A stretch of DNA of 64,000 bases from Plecoglossus altivelis (lineage: Eukaryota; Chordata; Actinopteri; Osmeriformes; Plecoglossidae). A program made the position numbers and the translations under genes. Positions 48,307-59,764 of this stretch are shown piece after piece. The notes beneath the pieces are model-generated. The model was not told where the DNA came from, searched no databases, and saw only the letters and a list, made by a program, of their open reading frames with translations. The stretch spans positions 19,559,781 to 19,623,780 of the forward strand of contig BROE01000003.1 of NCBI GenBank assembly GCA_036571765.1, in the 5' to 3' direction. Numbering within the stretch: position 1 is the stretch's first letter; every line of letters begins with the position of its first letter.

Positions 48307-49870
48307 TATATGTTACAGTTGTGAGTTAAAACTGCACTATTCTTCATTTTGTGAAGGTTTTTGTTGTTGTTTGCTGATGAATATAAACATGTGGTTTTTG
48401 AATTGTACTCTTCTCTGATACTGTTAGACACTCTTCCTGTTTACAGAAATCTTTGGTAAATAATTTTGTGGTCTTTGCATAAAATGATCTCATATTTAAA
48501 TCCCACTATCTAACCAACCCCCCAGAAAATTGTTTTAATTCACTAAACGCTACCTACAACTGCAATTCTTTGAAGATGCTGTACTTTACAGCATGTCCCC
48601 TATGTGGAAATGAACGCCTGTTTTCCCTCAAAAATACATTTGCAAAATACACAAGCTTTACATTTGCAATTGGCCCTCCCACACTTAGCCACACTCTACC
48701 TTATGATCTTGTTTCCATTGATGAATGGTAATTTATTTAGATAAATGCCAGTGAAATAACATTCCACCAGATGAAATTATGAGCCATTTAAAAGACCCAA
48801 GGGGTAGGGCTTGCTAAATGTTTAACATTGACACTTATACAGGAGGGGGTTGGGGGGGTTGAACCTACATTAAAAACAAGCAATGACACACTTCTGCCTA
48901 AAGGGTTTGAATAGTTGGGCATGCGATGTCCATATTTTACCTCAGCCAGTCTCCACTCTTGTTTGCCTGCATGCAACATGCTGTCTATGTTGATTCGTGG
49001 ATGCATGTAATCTTCCTGAACTCGTGAGAGTGAAACAAGTTTGAAAAGGACAAAGTTGCAGATCTACTGTGGGAGTTGAGCTTGTACATCTTCAGTGAAT
49101 ATGTCATGTTGAATGTGATGTGCACTAATCACAGACAGAGTTTTCCTGGGAGCAGTTCAGACTGGAGTTTTCACTGGTCAACTTTTCAGACAGACACAGT
49201 TTCCCTCATTCTCTCCTGTATATCATTCAAGTCTCAAAATGCAGTGGGTTTTCTGTCTCTAAGATTACATAGCAAATGTCATCATAATATGACAGTTTGG
49301 CTGGATCACTGCAAATCCACAAACCCAAAATACGTTTTTTTTTACCAGTGAAGTTCCTCCACAGAAAAGGGTGTTTATGTCACATTCTGTGAGTTAATGG
49401 TACTATTTTTGACATGTTAATTTAGTGAGTCTGTTAATTTATGTCTTGAAAAGTACTGCATGCATTATTTCACTGAGGTATAATAGTAGTACAAATTATA
49501 CATAGATATAAAATATATAAAATATACAATAGACCTCGGTTCTCCAAAGAATTGGGAAGACACAAGTACTGTATTGCACGTTCATAATTCGCCCTTTGTA
49601 TTTCATCCCTAATAAAAGTGCCTCAAAAAATATGACCATGAAGATTCAGAAAGGGAGTTTATCGGCAGACGAACACTGTGTTTTCTTGGAGTCTTGCTCC
49701 TTTGTCTTGTGTGTACATCGATATCCCTGACTGGGGTTCATCTCTCCCACAGCGATCACATCCCCCCCTAACTTTCTTGTGGATCTAGACGTAGATCATT
49801 GGTATGCTGCAGGCGGAAGAGTGCTCTATATGGTGCCAGTCTCAGCGTGCAGTATAGCCTGCTCCTCTCC
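48307..49870. other. Unique AT-rich DNA
   Basis: A short run of AGATATAAAATATATAAAAT lies near 49505. Nothing else could be supported. Confidence 0.5.
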
Positions 49871-49871
49871 C

Positions 49872-50145
49872 GTCTCTCTTGCTTCCTCTCTCTCCTCCTC
49901 TCGTCTCTATCCCTCTCCCTCTCTCTCTCTTTCTCTCTCTTTGTTTCTCTGTCTTTGTCTCTCTCACTTTCTCTTTGTCTCTGTCAAACTTTGTCCCAGT
50001 CTCACTCAGTACTAGCCTGTCCTCCTCCCTCTCTCTCTCTCACATCTCTCTTCTCCTCGCTCTCTCTCTCCCTCTCTCCTGCTTTCTCTCTCTTTGTTTC
50101 TCTGTCTTTGTCTCTCTCATTTCTCTTTGTCCTCTGTCAATTCTC
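49872..50145 (+). repeat. (CT)n-rich repeat with a 153-bp internal duplication
   Basis: TTGTTTCTCTGTCTTTGTCT starts at 49941 and 50094, so the CT-rich block contains a 153-bp tandem duplication. Both copies continue through TCTCTTTGTC…CTGTCAA. The Ser/Leu-rich frames over it are artefacts. Confidence 0.88.
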
Positions 50146-50587
50146 TCGCGGAATGCTCTACTTGGTCATGTAGATGCGCAGGCGATAGACAGAGGACACA
50201 CACCTTCACGGCCAGTAGAAGTACAGTATACTTCATAGTTAAAAGATCTGATAAGGTGAGAGCACACTGATTACACTTTTTCCTGCAAGTTGATAAAAAT
50301 GTGGGCGTTGGCAAAGTCGTTAAGTAAAAAGTGCCATTTTATACCTGTTTTCATGTCAGGCTGGTACCTGGACCTCACATCATATTAATACATTAATACC
50401 TAAAGACACGCCCCAGTAACCCTTTTTGATGTTGACTATTTCAAACACGTTGCTAAGATACGGCTGTGGGTGATTGTGAATATCTCATAATCACTCTCTC
50501 TGGCTCATCCACAGTGTATTTCATTGTTTTACAAAAATAATTTAAAAACCTATCAAAACATTTTTTTTCTCACACAGTGAGAGGAAA

Positions 50588-50623
<36 letters not shown>

Positions 50624-52950
50624 GAGACACCCTGACAGCTTAATTAATTAATAAATGGAATTGATTTCACCCTTTCTAAAACATCTAGGTAACTCTTTTA
50701 TTGTTAGAAAATATGTCTTTCAAAAGTTTTGGGGAAAACAAGTTTTTTTCTCAATACTCAGAATTTGTTTCCAATGATCAGTAAATGGTACTAATAGCTT
50801 TTTAGCACAAAATTCAGATGAAAACTGATGGAACGAGCCTGACTTGAAAATATAAGAAAGGAGTGGAATTTAAAAGTTGTCTAATAAAGAGCTTTAAGTA
50901 CTGATTACAGAAAAATTGACTTCATTATAGTAAGGAAGTATTGTTACTCTCCATCTGTGCCAGTGACCCTGTCAGCTCCCCTTTGGATGGTATAGCATAT
51001 ACATCCTGTCCTCCATGTCCTCCTCCTAATGACCTTGTTCTGGCCAGATGCTCAGGCCCCCTGGATGTAGGAGGACAACTTGTATAAATCGACCTAATAT
51101 GTTATTTGTGTCCGCGGTGCCATTAGTGAAATTGAGATCCTTTCATTGACTGCTCAACGAACAATGTCTTTGGCACTTGAAGTGATGTGAAGATTCAGCC
51201 ATTACCGACAACTATGGTGAAGCAAAACAACATGATGTTTTCTAACATGTACGGGCTGTAGTTGTGAAGTAAAATATTATGAGTCAAACAATACACGCGT
51301 GTTTTCAGATTTTAGCGAATGCACAACACCTTGACAGAAAGTATTAGTCTCACATATGGCTTCCCCAAAATCCACTCATTGCCAACAAGTATTCTACTCA
51401 TTTTTCTGTATATTTTGGAGAACTGTAGGATTATGTATGTAAGATAACCAGAGGGTAAACCACTATGTCACATGTAGGTCAAGGTACTTTCCCTAATCAG
51501 ATCTGTTTAGGTTTGAGGCTACTATAAGACCTTTGCTGTGAGACGAACTGTCCTTGTATGCATAAACCTGCATGCATAAAATCATTTTACCGTTGCATCC
51601 TGAATTTGTATTGTTGAACTAATTCGTTATGGATTTACAACACCACCAACCACTCCACTGCTTGTCTGCTTGAGAAGGATTGATGCATACGTAATTTCAT
51701 AAAAGCATTTCAGGGTTCAATACGACTGAAGTCCAAATTAATATACGAGTGCAATGATCTTATGAAGAAAGTAGGGTTAGCTGGATCCTTATAACCACCA
51801 TGTATGAGTGTGGTGTTCCAGGCTGCTGTTTGAGAGATCCCAAAACAGACAGCGCTTCACTTCTGTTTGGGGTTAGCTTCTTAAAGAGGACATGGAGATC
51901 CGACAGGTATCTCTGTTCATCCATCTGATTACCACTAAGCTGTCTGCAAATGTGACAGACAAGTCACTTGACATTTCAAATCAAAGTCTCACTGCCATGC
52001 CCTTAAAAATGAAGACTTAAAATCAGATACACATGACGCAATGAAATATTCTGTGTTGATGCAAGAAATGCAAATGATGCACAGTGGTGTAGATCTTTCT
52101 GTACGATCCAAACATCCGGAACACAGGGATTCTACTTTTAAACATTCTGTTTCGACTTAACGTTCCAAATGCCATGATAAAACAATTATTTCAAGTACCA
52201 TTGCTCAACTGTAGACTCACAAACCAGAATTCATTACTTTACAGGTCTCGATCTCTCTCAAATAGTTTCACATTCTTTAACTTCTCACCCAACCGGGTGA
52301 GAGAGGGTAAGGCTCAGAAATACTAATATTTTTTTTGATTCTCTGTGAAGCATCTTTAAAGGAGGTGGAAAGGAAGACATTCTTGTTTAATATCACTTTT
52401 GCCCGAGTGAGAACCCTACCTGATTTGCTTTAAAAAGAGCTACTCTCTCGTATGACAAGGTTTGACAAATTGGCTGGGGCGCAGCTGCCAACATTGCTAC
52501 GATCAGCTGAAATCTTTTAGCTTCCAGAAACGATGATGTGACAAAAACGCAAGTAAAAAATCTGTTCCCTGTGCTGATGGTGGAACTTCCTGCTGATAGT
52601 AACCAGGTGCCGTGTCCGTCCAAGAAACACACTGTCTCTCCACATTTACTGCTTTGTATTTTTAATGTAAACAGTGACGGCATAAAATAAAAGAGATAAC
52701 TGTATTGTTTTCCTGGTGACATAACAACAAACTGTGTAGCCCCCCCCAGTAGGACTTCATAGTTTAGCTTGTCTCTCAAATTGGTTTAGGTTAAGACACC
52801 CTGGTTACAGAAAGTCGAACGATTGATTATTTGACTTTGACTGGTTAATAGCCTCAGACGTCAGATACACTCTGCTACCTTCGGTTCACTCAGACCACCA
52901 AGGACCTGATAAAAGAAATGACAACTGAACCAGGAAGAGGCTTTTCAGTT
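50146..52950. other. Unique DNA with a (GA)n run
   Basis: (GA)n with AAAG breaks at about 50587-50624. Minus 52779-52393 is open for 128 codons without any recognisable motif, start context or splice sites; it is not called. Nothing else could be supported. Confidence 0.4.
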
Positions 52951-52994
52951 CTACATTATTATCGATAATAATGTAGAATACTACATTATTATCG
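52951..52994. repeat. Perfect 26-bp palindrome plus a third arm
   Basis: 52951-52976 is a perfect palindrome: CTACATTATTATC then GATAATAATGTAG. After AATA, the left arm CTACATTATTATCG recurs at 52981-52994. It can form a cruciform, and the third copy allows alternative pairings. No known element was recognised. Confidence 0.9.
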
Positions 52995-53047
52995 TCACTG
53001 ATTTGTTCAGACTGTTCAGACTATTCTTGGTTCTGTTGGGCTTATAG

Positions 53048-53275
53048 TCAAGTCAAGTTGTGCTTTATTGTCATTCCGCTACATGCGGGTGCATACAGTG
53101 GAACGAAATGTCGTGCCTCACAGAGCCACGGTGCTACATAAGTACAGACATTTAACAGTACAGTCTAACAACAAACAATTTAAAATAAATATAACATTTC
53201 TCCTATACATAAACTAAACAGGATACAAACTATACAAACTGTACGAATACTTACCGATGTGCATGTGCATAGAGT
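53048..53275 (-). mobile_element. Non-LTR retroposon 3' end (minus orientation)
   Basis: TCAAGTCAAGTTGTGCTTTA then TTGTCATTCCGCTACATGCG, GTGGAACGAAATGTCGTGCC and CACAGAGCCACGGTGC. A TTTATTGTCATT–ACGAAAT-type 3' end read in reverse, with a CAAGT tail repeat. It is AT-rich at its far end and has no coding part. Confidence 0.75.
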
Positions 53276-53288
53276 GCATAGAGTATAG

Positions 53289-53344
53289 AGTATTGTACAT
53301 GTGATCATCAGTTAGATCATTGTACATGTAGTCATCAGTTAGAT
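53289..53344 (+). repeat. 27-28-bp tandem duplication
   Basis: TATTGTACATGTGATCATCA / GTTAGATC is followed directly by CATTGTACATGTAGTCATCA / GTTAGATG. Two copies differing by a few bases, at the edge of the retroposon end. Confidence 0.85.
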
Positions 53345-53822
53345 GGAGGGCTATATTTAGGGAACACAGCCATAATGAAGTACCATCTACCAAGCGCTAT
53401 TTTCATGTGACAAATTGACAGAAATTGGTATTTGTCTGTGCAAATTACCTAGAAGTCAGTGTGAAGTATGTTCGAATGGAATGGTTGAATCTTTTGGGAA
53501 TATGTGTCATTCTCAATAATGCAAGGATGTGTGTGCATCTATTGCTTGTTACCAGACATGAATATCTTCAGATAAAGGTTCACAGCAATAATACAAGTCA
53601 TTTCATACCTGCACTGATAAGAAAAAGAAACAGCATTTCGTCTTAATTCATGTTAACTTCTTTGCTAAAGCAAATTATTCAGATAAGATAACATTTCTGT
53701 TCATAAATTGTCTGTTATTTCCATATGTAATTTGTTTGTGTGTGATTATATGATTATTACAGGTTAATTAATCTTGTACAGCCTTTGGGTCATTGTCATT
53801 CACCTTTTGTACCACAGCGGTG

Positions 53823-53835
53823 GGTCACATTGACC
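53823..53835. promoter_or_regulatory. Estrogen response element consensus
   Basis: GGTCACATTGACC matches the palindromic ERE core GGTCAnnnTGACC with no mismatch. The extended form GGGTCA…TGACCC is symmetric as well. A related sequence is common in piggyBac-derived MITEs of fish (TGGGTCA…TGACCC), so it may be a transposon relic, but no complete element with TTAA duplications could be delimited here. Binding is inferred from the motif only. Confidence 0.5.
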
Positions 53836-54244
53836 CCGCAGGCAGCACCAGGGTTAAGTAGACCTCCCTACACTTTGCGTTAATGGATGAAATTGATTAA
53901 TGCGATATGGGATTAGGCATTTCTTCTTATTCAATGGGAAGCTTTGAGCTGGCTTTTAAATGCTTTCATCTTTGTGAGTTAGCAAACTGTAAATCCCAGT
54001 TTCTGTTCAGATTGTCCCTAAAACAAGTTCTCTGTCATCGTGTTTTGGCGGTTGCCTTGTCAACAGACTTGTCAACCTTGTATACCTTTTGTTAATGAAA
54101 AGATACGAAAAATATAATCTGTGTTGTTTTAGTTTTTAACGGCAGATTTGAACACGCTTATGAAATAATTTTCCTGCAAAATAACTTGAACTTAATAAGA
54201 TTCACAACAGCTCTGTGCTTTTCTCTTTGATTTTTGTTATTCAA

Positions 54245-54345
54245 TTCATTTGCATATGAAGTAATCCACTGCCAGTGGCTGGATTAATTTAGACTAAACA
54301 TGAGAGGATGGATTGGAGATTAAAACTGAATGGATTAAATCCCAA
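54245..54345. promoter_or_regulatory. Cluster of OTX/PITX-type and POU motifs
   Basis: Within about 100 bp: ATTTGCAT (octamer-like) at 54248, TAATCC at 54262, GGATTA at 54281, GGATTG at 54310, and GGATTAAATCC at 54332, which contains sites in both directions. TAATCC/GGATTA is the preference of K50 homeodomains such as OTX and PITX. No coding or repeat explanation is visible. This could be an enhancer, inferred from motif density alone. Confidence 0.35.
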
Positions 54346-56398
54346 ATTCTCTCCTCACTTGTTGAATCTTCTGGCAGTTTCTGAACTCCCGTCTGCATCA
54401 GGAAATGGAGATCAACTTGTCCTATATTTCGTCTCTTATGGATGTTATTGAATAACCAACTCTGGGTTTAACCAAACCATATATATGATGCTTGAATTGT
54501 TCCAGTTCATGGGTGTTATTTGACTCAAAATGTGTGTTAGTGAAAATGGGAATAAACTGTTCTCTTATGGCATTGCAATGCTAGCACTCTGAAATTCTCA
54601 ACTAACTTTACTTGCAGCAACGATGCATTTTGAAGTGTTTGAACCAATGAAACCCTCTAGCAGTGCTATTAATCAGAGACTTGAGATGGAAGGTTTTGCT
54701 GTCATACGCTGTCCCTTCAGGACAATGTAGCGGCATAGGCAATATATGTGTTTGTGTGGATGTTGTTGTTTTTTTACCAGACTGAATGCAAGTAAACTGT
54801 TAAATGCAAGCAAGAGTATCTGAAAAGTAAAGCTATAGCTCATGTGTACCTCAGTTATAAATGTCTTCTTTAATATTCGTTTCTGAATTTGAATTGCTTG
54901 GCTGAACTGGTGCACCAACAAGCCGCAGCTGTATAACAGCAGGAAGCAGGCTTTCCCTGACAATGAATTCATCGAACACCATGGGAAAATAATCTTTGAA
55001 GCAATTAGTAGGCGTCTTCTCAATTTAAAACATTATAACGAGGCAAATCTTTGAAAGAACTATGTTGGAACTGGATGTACCTACCTTACCAAATCTATCT
55101 TAAATATGAGATCTAGTTCTAGTTCTTTTGTGTATAATGGACTGAAGGGGATTTCAAGGGTAAATAGATGTGACTCCACAATAGTCTTCCTGTTACCATC
55201 ACTTTGATATAAATATTTCATGCTTACATAAAATCATAAGATGGCAAAAAATAACGGCTTGAAGGAAAATAATAAACACCTTTCCATGATGCTAAAGGTG
55301 TTAGTGGTCTATTTTTGTCTTCTTAGCGTAACACCAACCTGCCTGCCCTCTGTCTACATTCACCCTGTTCTCCCTGTAACCTTGCTCAACTGTAGTGAGA
55401 CCTGCTCTGCTCTAAAGCGCCACTGCATCAAGGGTCATTATGTACAATTACTAGTGACTAGTAAACCTGCTGATACACTGGTATGCTATATTATACATCT
55501 TGACACTCCTATTAATGTCATAGCTATTGCTTAAATTATGTGGTTATGTGACGTTGACTATATTCAGTCGACCGGCATCAGGGTTTCTATTGTCACTGAC
55601 ATCTTACTGTTGTAAAACTGCCTTATCATCTGTCCCAGTATTTTTCAGGTGTTTGTGATACGAGTCCTCCAGCGAACATGCTTGTAATGCCCTGGACTAC
55701 CTGGGAATGGGTGTACAGATGTTGGAGCCACTAAGGACTAGCCTTGGGTTTTCTAAAGCTCGCTTCTAGCATTTCAATGAAATGGACTACTGACATTTAG
55801 AACAGAGCAGATGACGCTGTTGACACTTGGATAGGCAGTAATTAGTGCTCCCTTTAGCATTCATTGTGTGAGGCATTTCATTGCTAAATGTCAATTATCA
55901 TGGCAGCTCTATTCTACCGCTAACCTTGAGTTATCACTGTAAGGACTAAACTGAGGGTGCCTTTAAGAATAAGCTTGCATTATCCCTGCTCTGACAGTCG
56001 TCTTGACAGCACTAAGTGATATGGTAAAATGTAAGGTCCATTCATCGAGGCTGATTCGCAAGTTTCAGGTATTGTAAAAAGAATCGAGGTTCTCTTTCAA
56101 ACGTACGTAATTTAAGGAACTTTTTCCACCTATTGTTGACGCTGTACGTTCAGATAAAGTCGAAAGGCATTGCACTCAATGTCACCCAATTTTAAGATCA
56201 CATGTTGTTACCAATTGTTTAAATCTGCAGAAACAAATAGAGTCTAATCTCAAGTGTTCATACTATGGTATATCATATAGCATAGGAGTCTCACCTTAGG
56301 TAACACATTTGATTACATTGAACCAGACAGCTCAGAGGATCAGAAATAAGATCAAGAGAACATTCATTTTGATCACAGGGCACAGGGGGGAGGACGTG
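54346..56398. other. Unique DNA, no gene supported
   Basis: Frames at minus 55023-54673 and plus 55241-55534 have no motif. A patch at 55790-55990 (GTAATTAGTGC, GTCAATTATCATGG) is free of repeats and could be regulatory, which I cannot test here. Confidence 0.4.
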
Positions 56399-56399
56399 A

Positions 56400-56482
56400 G
56401 GTGTGTGTGTGTGTGTGTATGTGTTTCTGTCTGTGTGTGTGTGTGTGTGCGTGTGTGTGCGTGTGTGTGCGCGTGCGTGCGT
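56400..56482 (+). repeat. (GT)n microsatellite grading into (GCGT)n
   Basis: GTGTGTGT with TATGTGTTTCTG breaks, then GCGTGTGTGC and GCGTGCGTGC at the right end. Alternating purine-pyrimidine sequence that could adopt Z-DNA. Confidence 0.92.
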
Positions 56483-58426
56483 ATTTCAAAACAGTGCACT
56501 GAGCTGTAACCCACGCACTTGTATACACATGTCAGGTCGGCTCATCTGGTTGCAGTGGTTGACACCACGTTTAAGTATGGACCATCCATCTATGGTAGGC
56601 TAAAGGACGCTCTTTGCATCAGAACAACATTTGGCTACTTTGCATTAAACCAACGAGACGGACACGTTTATTTACGTTGAGTCATTATGTATGTTGATTT
56701 ATTTTTCATTGGAAGCAACACATTGATGTAGAAAGGATTTTCCACATTCGAATCACATCCACAAATACCGTTGATGTGAACCATAACATTTGGCGATTTT
56801 GACCGTGACGCTACAATTACACAACATCCTCTCCAGCCAGATGTCGCAATGCACAAACCTGCCTTCTATGTCTTCTTAATAAACAGAATAGATTTATTGT
56901 TACTGTCACTGACTAAACCTAATTTCCCCTGTGGCATTACTAACCAGTTATTGCTTCTCATGCTAGTCTTTCCATTCGATGACCGAAGACACACTACTGC
57001 AATCTACAACACACCTAAAAAAAATAAAAATAAATAAATACTCATTTGGATATATTTTTGTGTTTTTCATCTTTAAAGGACAGACGTTTGGGTGACTGAT
57101 CCAAAGTCATAAAAAACACCAAGCGAGTAGTTGATTATAGATAATAACATGTTACAAGTGACTAAGTCTGTACGAAACCTTTCATTTCTCTATTTTCTTA
57201 AAAGGATGATTTTATGAAATTACATATTACCAACTTTTCATTCAATCACGTTCTCTCCCGTTCAGTGTGCCGATGTTCTTGTCAGTAACTTCATAGTCAT
57301 CATTTTTATAAAAAGACATTTAGTTGTGTTTCCATACTGACCCTTTGAGCAATGATTCCCCTTCATTTGCTGCAATGCAAATCATCTGTTGATGGCCATG
57401 ATAATACACTGTGGAAAACAACATTAATTAAAGCTATGAATCACCATGCCTGATGTTTCATTTTGAAGCACTAGGCGGGAGTTGATATTGTGCTGGATAC
57501 TTTTAACACTGAAGACACAGCAGGTCCTGTATTGTGTCGAAGGACTTGTAATCATTTTGATGAGTATTTCCTCCCAAAAAACCTGAGACAGCAAAACAAA
57601 AACATGAGAAGCCATGTTTGTTTGCGTGGGGGTGAGACGTATATGACCGGTTGTGAACAATCATTCTGATTGGTTCTGAACCCATCAGAGAAACTCCCCT
57701 TCATGAACAGTGCCAGAACTCACTCTAATAGGCCCCATGATAATGATTGCTTTGAGTGATGGCATAATGAGGGCTTTATAAATATGCATAGGTCATGCAG
57801 GGTTGTAATATTGTGGATTATTAAAAAGGCAGGGTAAAGGGTCATGCTAATGAGAAGATGGGCACTGCGACAGGAACGCAGAGGCCAATTGTCCTTAGCA
57901 TTGACCGTTTTCACAGTGATGAGAAACTGAATCCATGTACAAACAACATAAAGGGACTACACGTCAAATATTCCATATGAAAGCTTTGTAGAGAAAATGA
58001 ATTTGGCCCCTGATTCACCGACACGCTAGGAGGAAATAGAGACAGCATATCTTCCTTTATAAAGGGTTTTTTGAATTATCCTTGTTCAACGCGAAAACAT
58101 GTCAGTTGCTTTTTGAGAGATATTTCGTTCCCATATTTTGACAAATATTTTTCGTGTTGCTTTGTTAATGAAGTGCAAATGCAAATGGGTTACGACTGCA
58201 GGTCAATGGCTATGAATCGATACTCCGTGAGACACATCACCAGGCAAATTAAGATGAATTGTTGCTAATGCTTTAATGACAGAAGGCTTGGTCCAAAATC
58301 TGGTGGTGAATTGCAGAGTGATCTTGTCTTAGCATCTTCCTGGCTGTAGACTATCTAGTCATACTATACAAAACAGTCTCTTCATGCCATTTCTGTAAAC
58401 TCATCCAAGGTGATGCCAGATTAAGT
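56483..58426. other. Unique AT-rich DNA
   Basis: No gene supported. A patch at 57740-57860 contains TATGCAT, ATGCTAAT and TGATTG motifs without repeats. A short (AAAT)n run lies near 57020-57040. Confidence 0.4.
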
Positions 58427-58628
58427 ATCAGAATCAGAATATCACCGTTTATTAGCACGATTCTGTCCTGAAGGTTCACAAACGTTAGCGACTTGCTTCG
58501 GCGTTGGTGCAACATAAAGCAATGTGAATATAAATATTAAAAATAAACCAAAAGAATATATAAAAGGCATGCATAAAATTAAGAATAAAATAGACTAAGA
58601 TAGACTAACACTATATAAAGAATGTAAA
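58427..58628 (-). mobile_element. Non-LTR retroposon 3' end (minus), same family as 48131-48306
   Basis: It begins ATCAGAATCAGAAT and, read on the minus strand, shares CTTTACATTCT, TAGTCTATTTTATTCTTA, GCATGCCTTTTATATATT, GCTTTATGTTGCACC and ACGCCGAAGCAAG with the plus copy at 48131. Similarity ends at the same point (ACATTCT side) in both copies, suggesting a shared 5' truncation point or a short non-autonomous family. Confidence 0.75.
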
Positions 58629-58829
58629 GTATGACGTTATAAATACCAAAACACACGTTCATCCAGATCTCCAAATCAAGAGAGTATTTCACATGAAACA
58701 TCATCCGTTTTGCTGTGCTTGATTTGTCATTTCATACTGATCATGTTTTTCATGTCCCTCTTGAGTCATGCTATACTGAAGCCCCAGTGTCTATACCCAC
58801 CACCAGCACTGCCTTGTTTAATGTGTTTG

Positions 58830-59372
58830 TGTTGTGTAATGTTGTGACTAGTCTGTGCTGTGTAATGTTGTGCCTAGTCTGTGTTGTTTAATGTTGTGCC
58901 TAGTCTGTGTTGTTTAATGTTGTGCCTAGTCTGTGTTGTTTAATGTTGTGCCTAGTCTGTGTTGTTTAATGTTGTGCCTAGTCTGTGTTGTTTAATGTTG
59001 TGCCTAGTCTGTGTTGTTTAATGTTGTGCCTAGTCTGTGTTGTTTAATGTTGTGCCTAGTCTGTGTTGTTTAATGTTGTGCCTAGTCTGTGTTGTTTAAT
59101 GTTGTGCCTAGTCTGTGTTGTTTAATGTTGTGCCTAGTCTGTGTTGTTTAATGTTGTGCCTAGTCTGTGTTGTTTAATGTTGTGCCTAGTCTGTGTTGTT
59201 TAATGTTGTGCCTAGTCTGTGTTGTTTAATGTTGTGCCTAGTCTGTGTTGTTTAATGTTGTGCCTAGTCTGTGTTGTTTAATGTTGTGCCTAGTCTGTGT
59301 TGTTTAATGTTGTGCCTAGTCTGTGTTGTTTAATGTTGTGCCTAGTCTGTGTTGTTTAATGTTGTGCCTAGT
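58830..59372 (+). repeat. 26-bp minisatellite, 20.9 copies, highly uniform
   Basis: Unit of 26 bp beginning TGTTGTTTAATGTTGTGCCT and ending AGTCTG. From 58830 there are exactly 20 full units to 59349 and a 23-bp partial unit to 59372. Units 1 and 2 differ slightly (TGTGTAATG; ACTAG in unit 1). Units 3-20 look identical by eye. This uniformity points to very recent expansion or homogenisation. Confidence 0.95.
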
Positions 59373-59659
59373 TACCCACCACACAGTACGTGTATCCTTA
59401 CTGAGTCTGTGAAACACTGTAAAGATACCCGTTAACACCAGAGCTTGACTATGATGAACAAGAAAAGCCATTATTTCATCTAGGGCCGTGCTGTTATTGA
59501 ATGCACAGTCAGTATTCAATAAACAAACTCATTCAGACAATTTAAGTGGAACTTAGAGGTTTGTAGTGGGCAGTGTGAAACTATTCAAACTGCTGACAGT
59601 AATGATGCCCTAACTAGGCAGTTAACACTGAAACCAAATCTAACTTGATGGAGATTTTG
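59373..59659. other. Unique DNA, nothing recognised
   Basis: Spacer between the 26-bp satellite and the C homopolymer; no feature seen. Confidence 0.5.

Positions 59660-59764
<105 letters not shown>

Noticed and set aside
52393..52779. 128-codon minus frame considered as an exon
   Set aside because: No recognisable motif, no clear splice sites at its edges, and a length not far above chance for a 64-kb window read in six frames.
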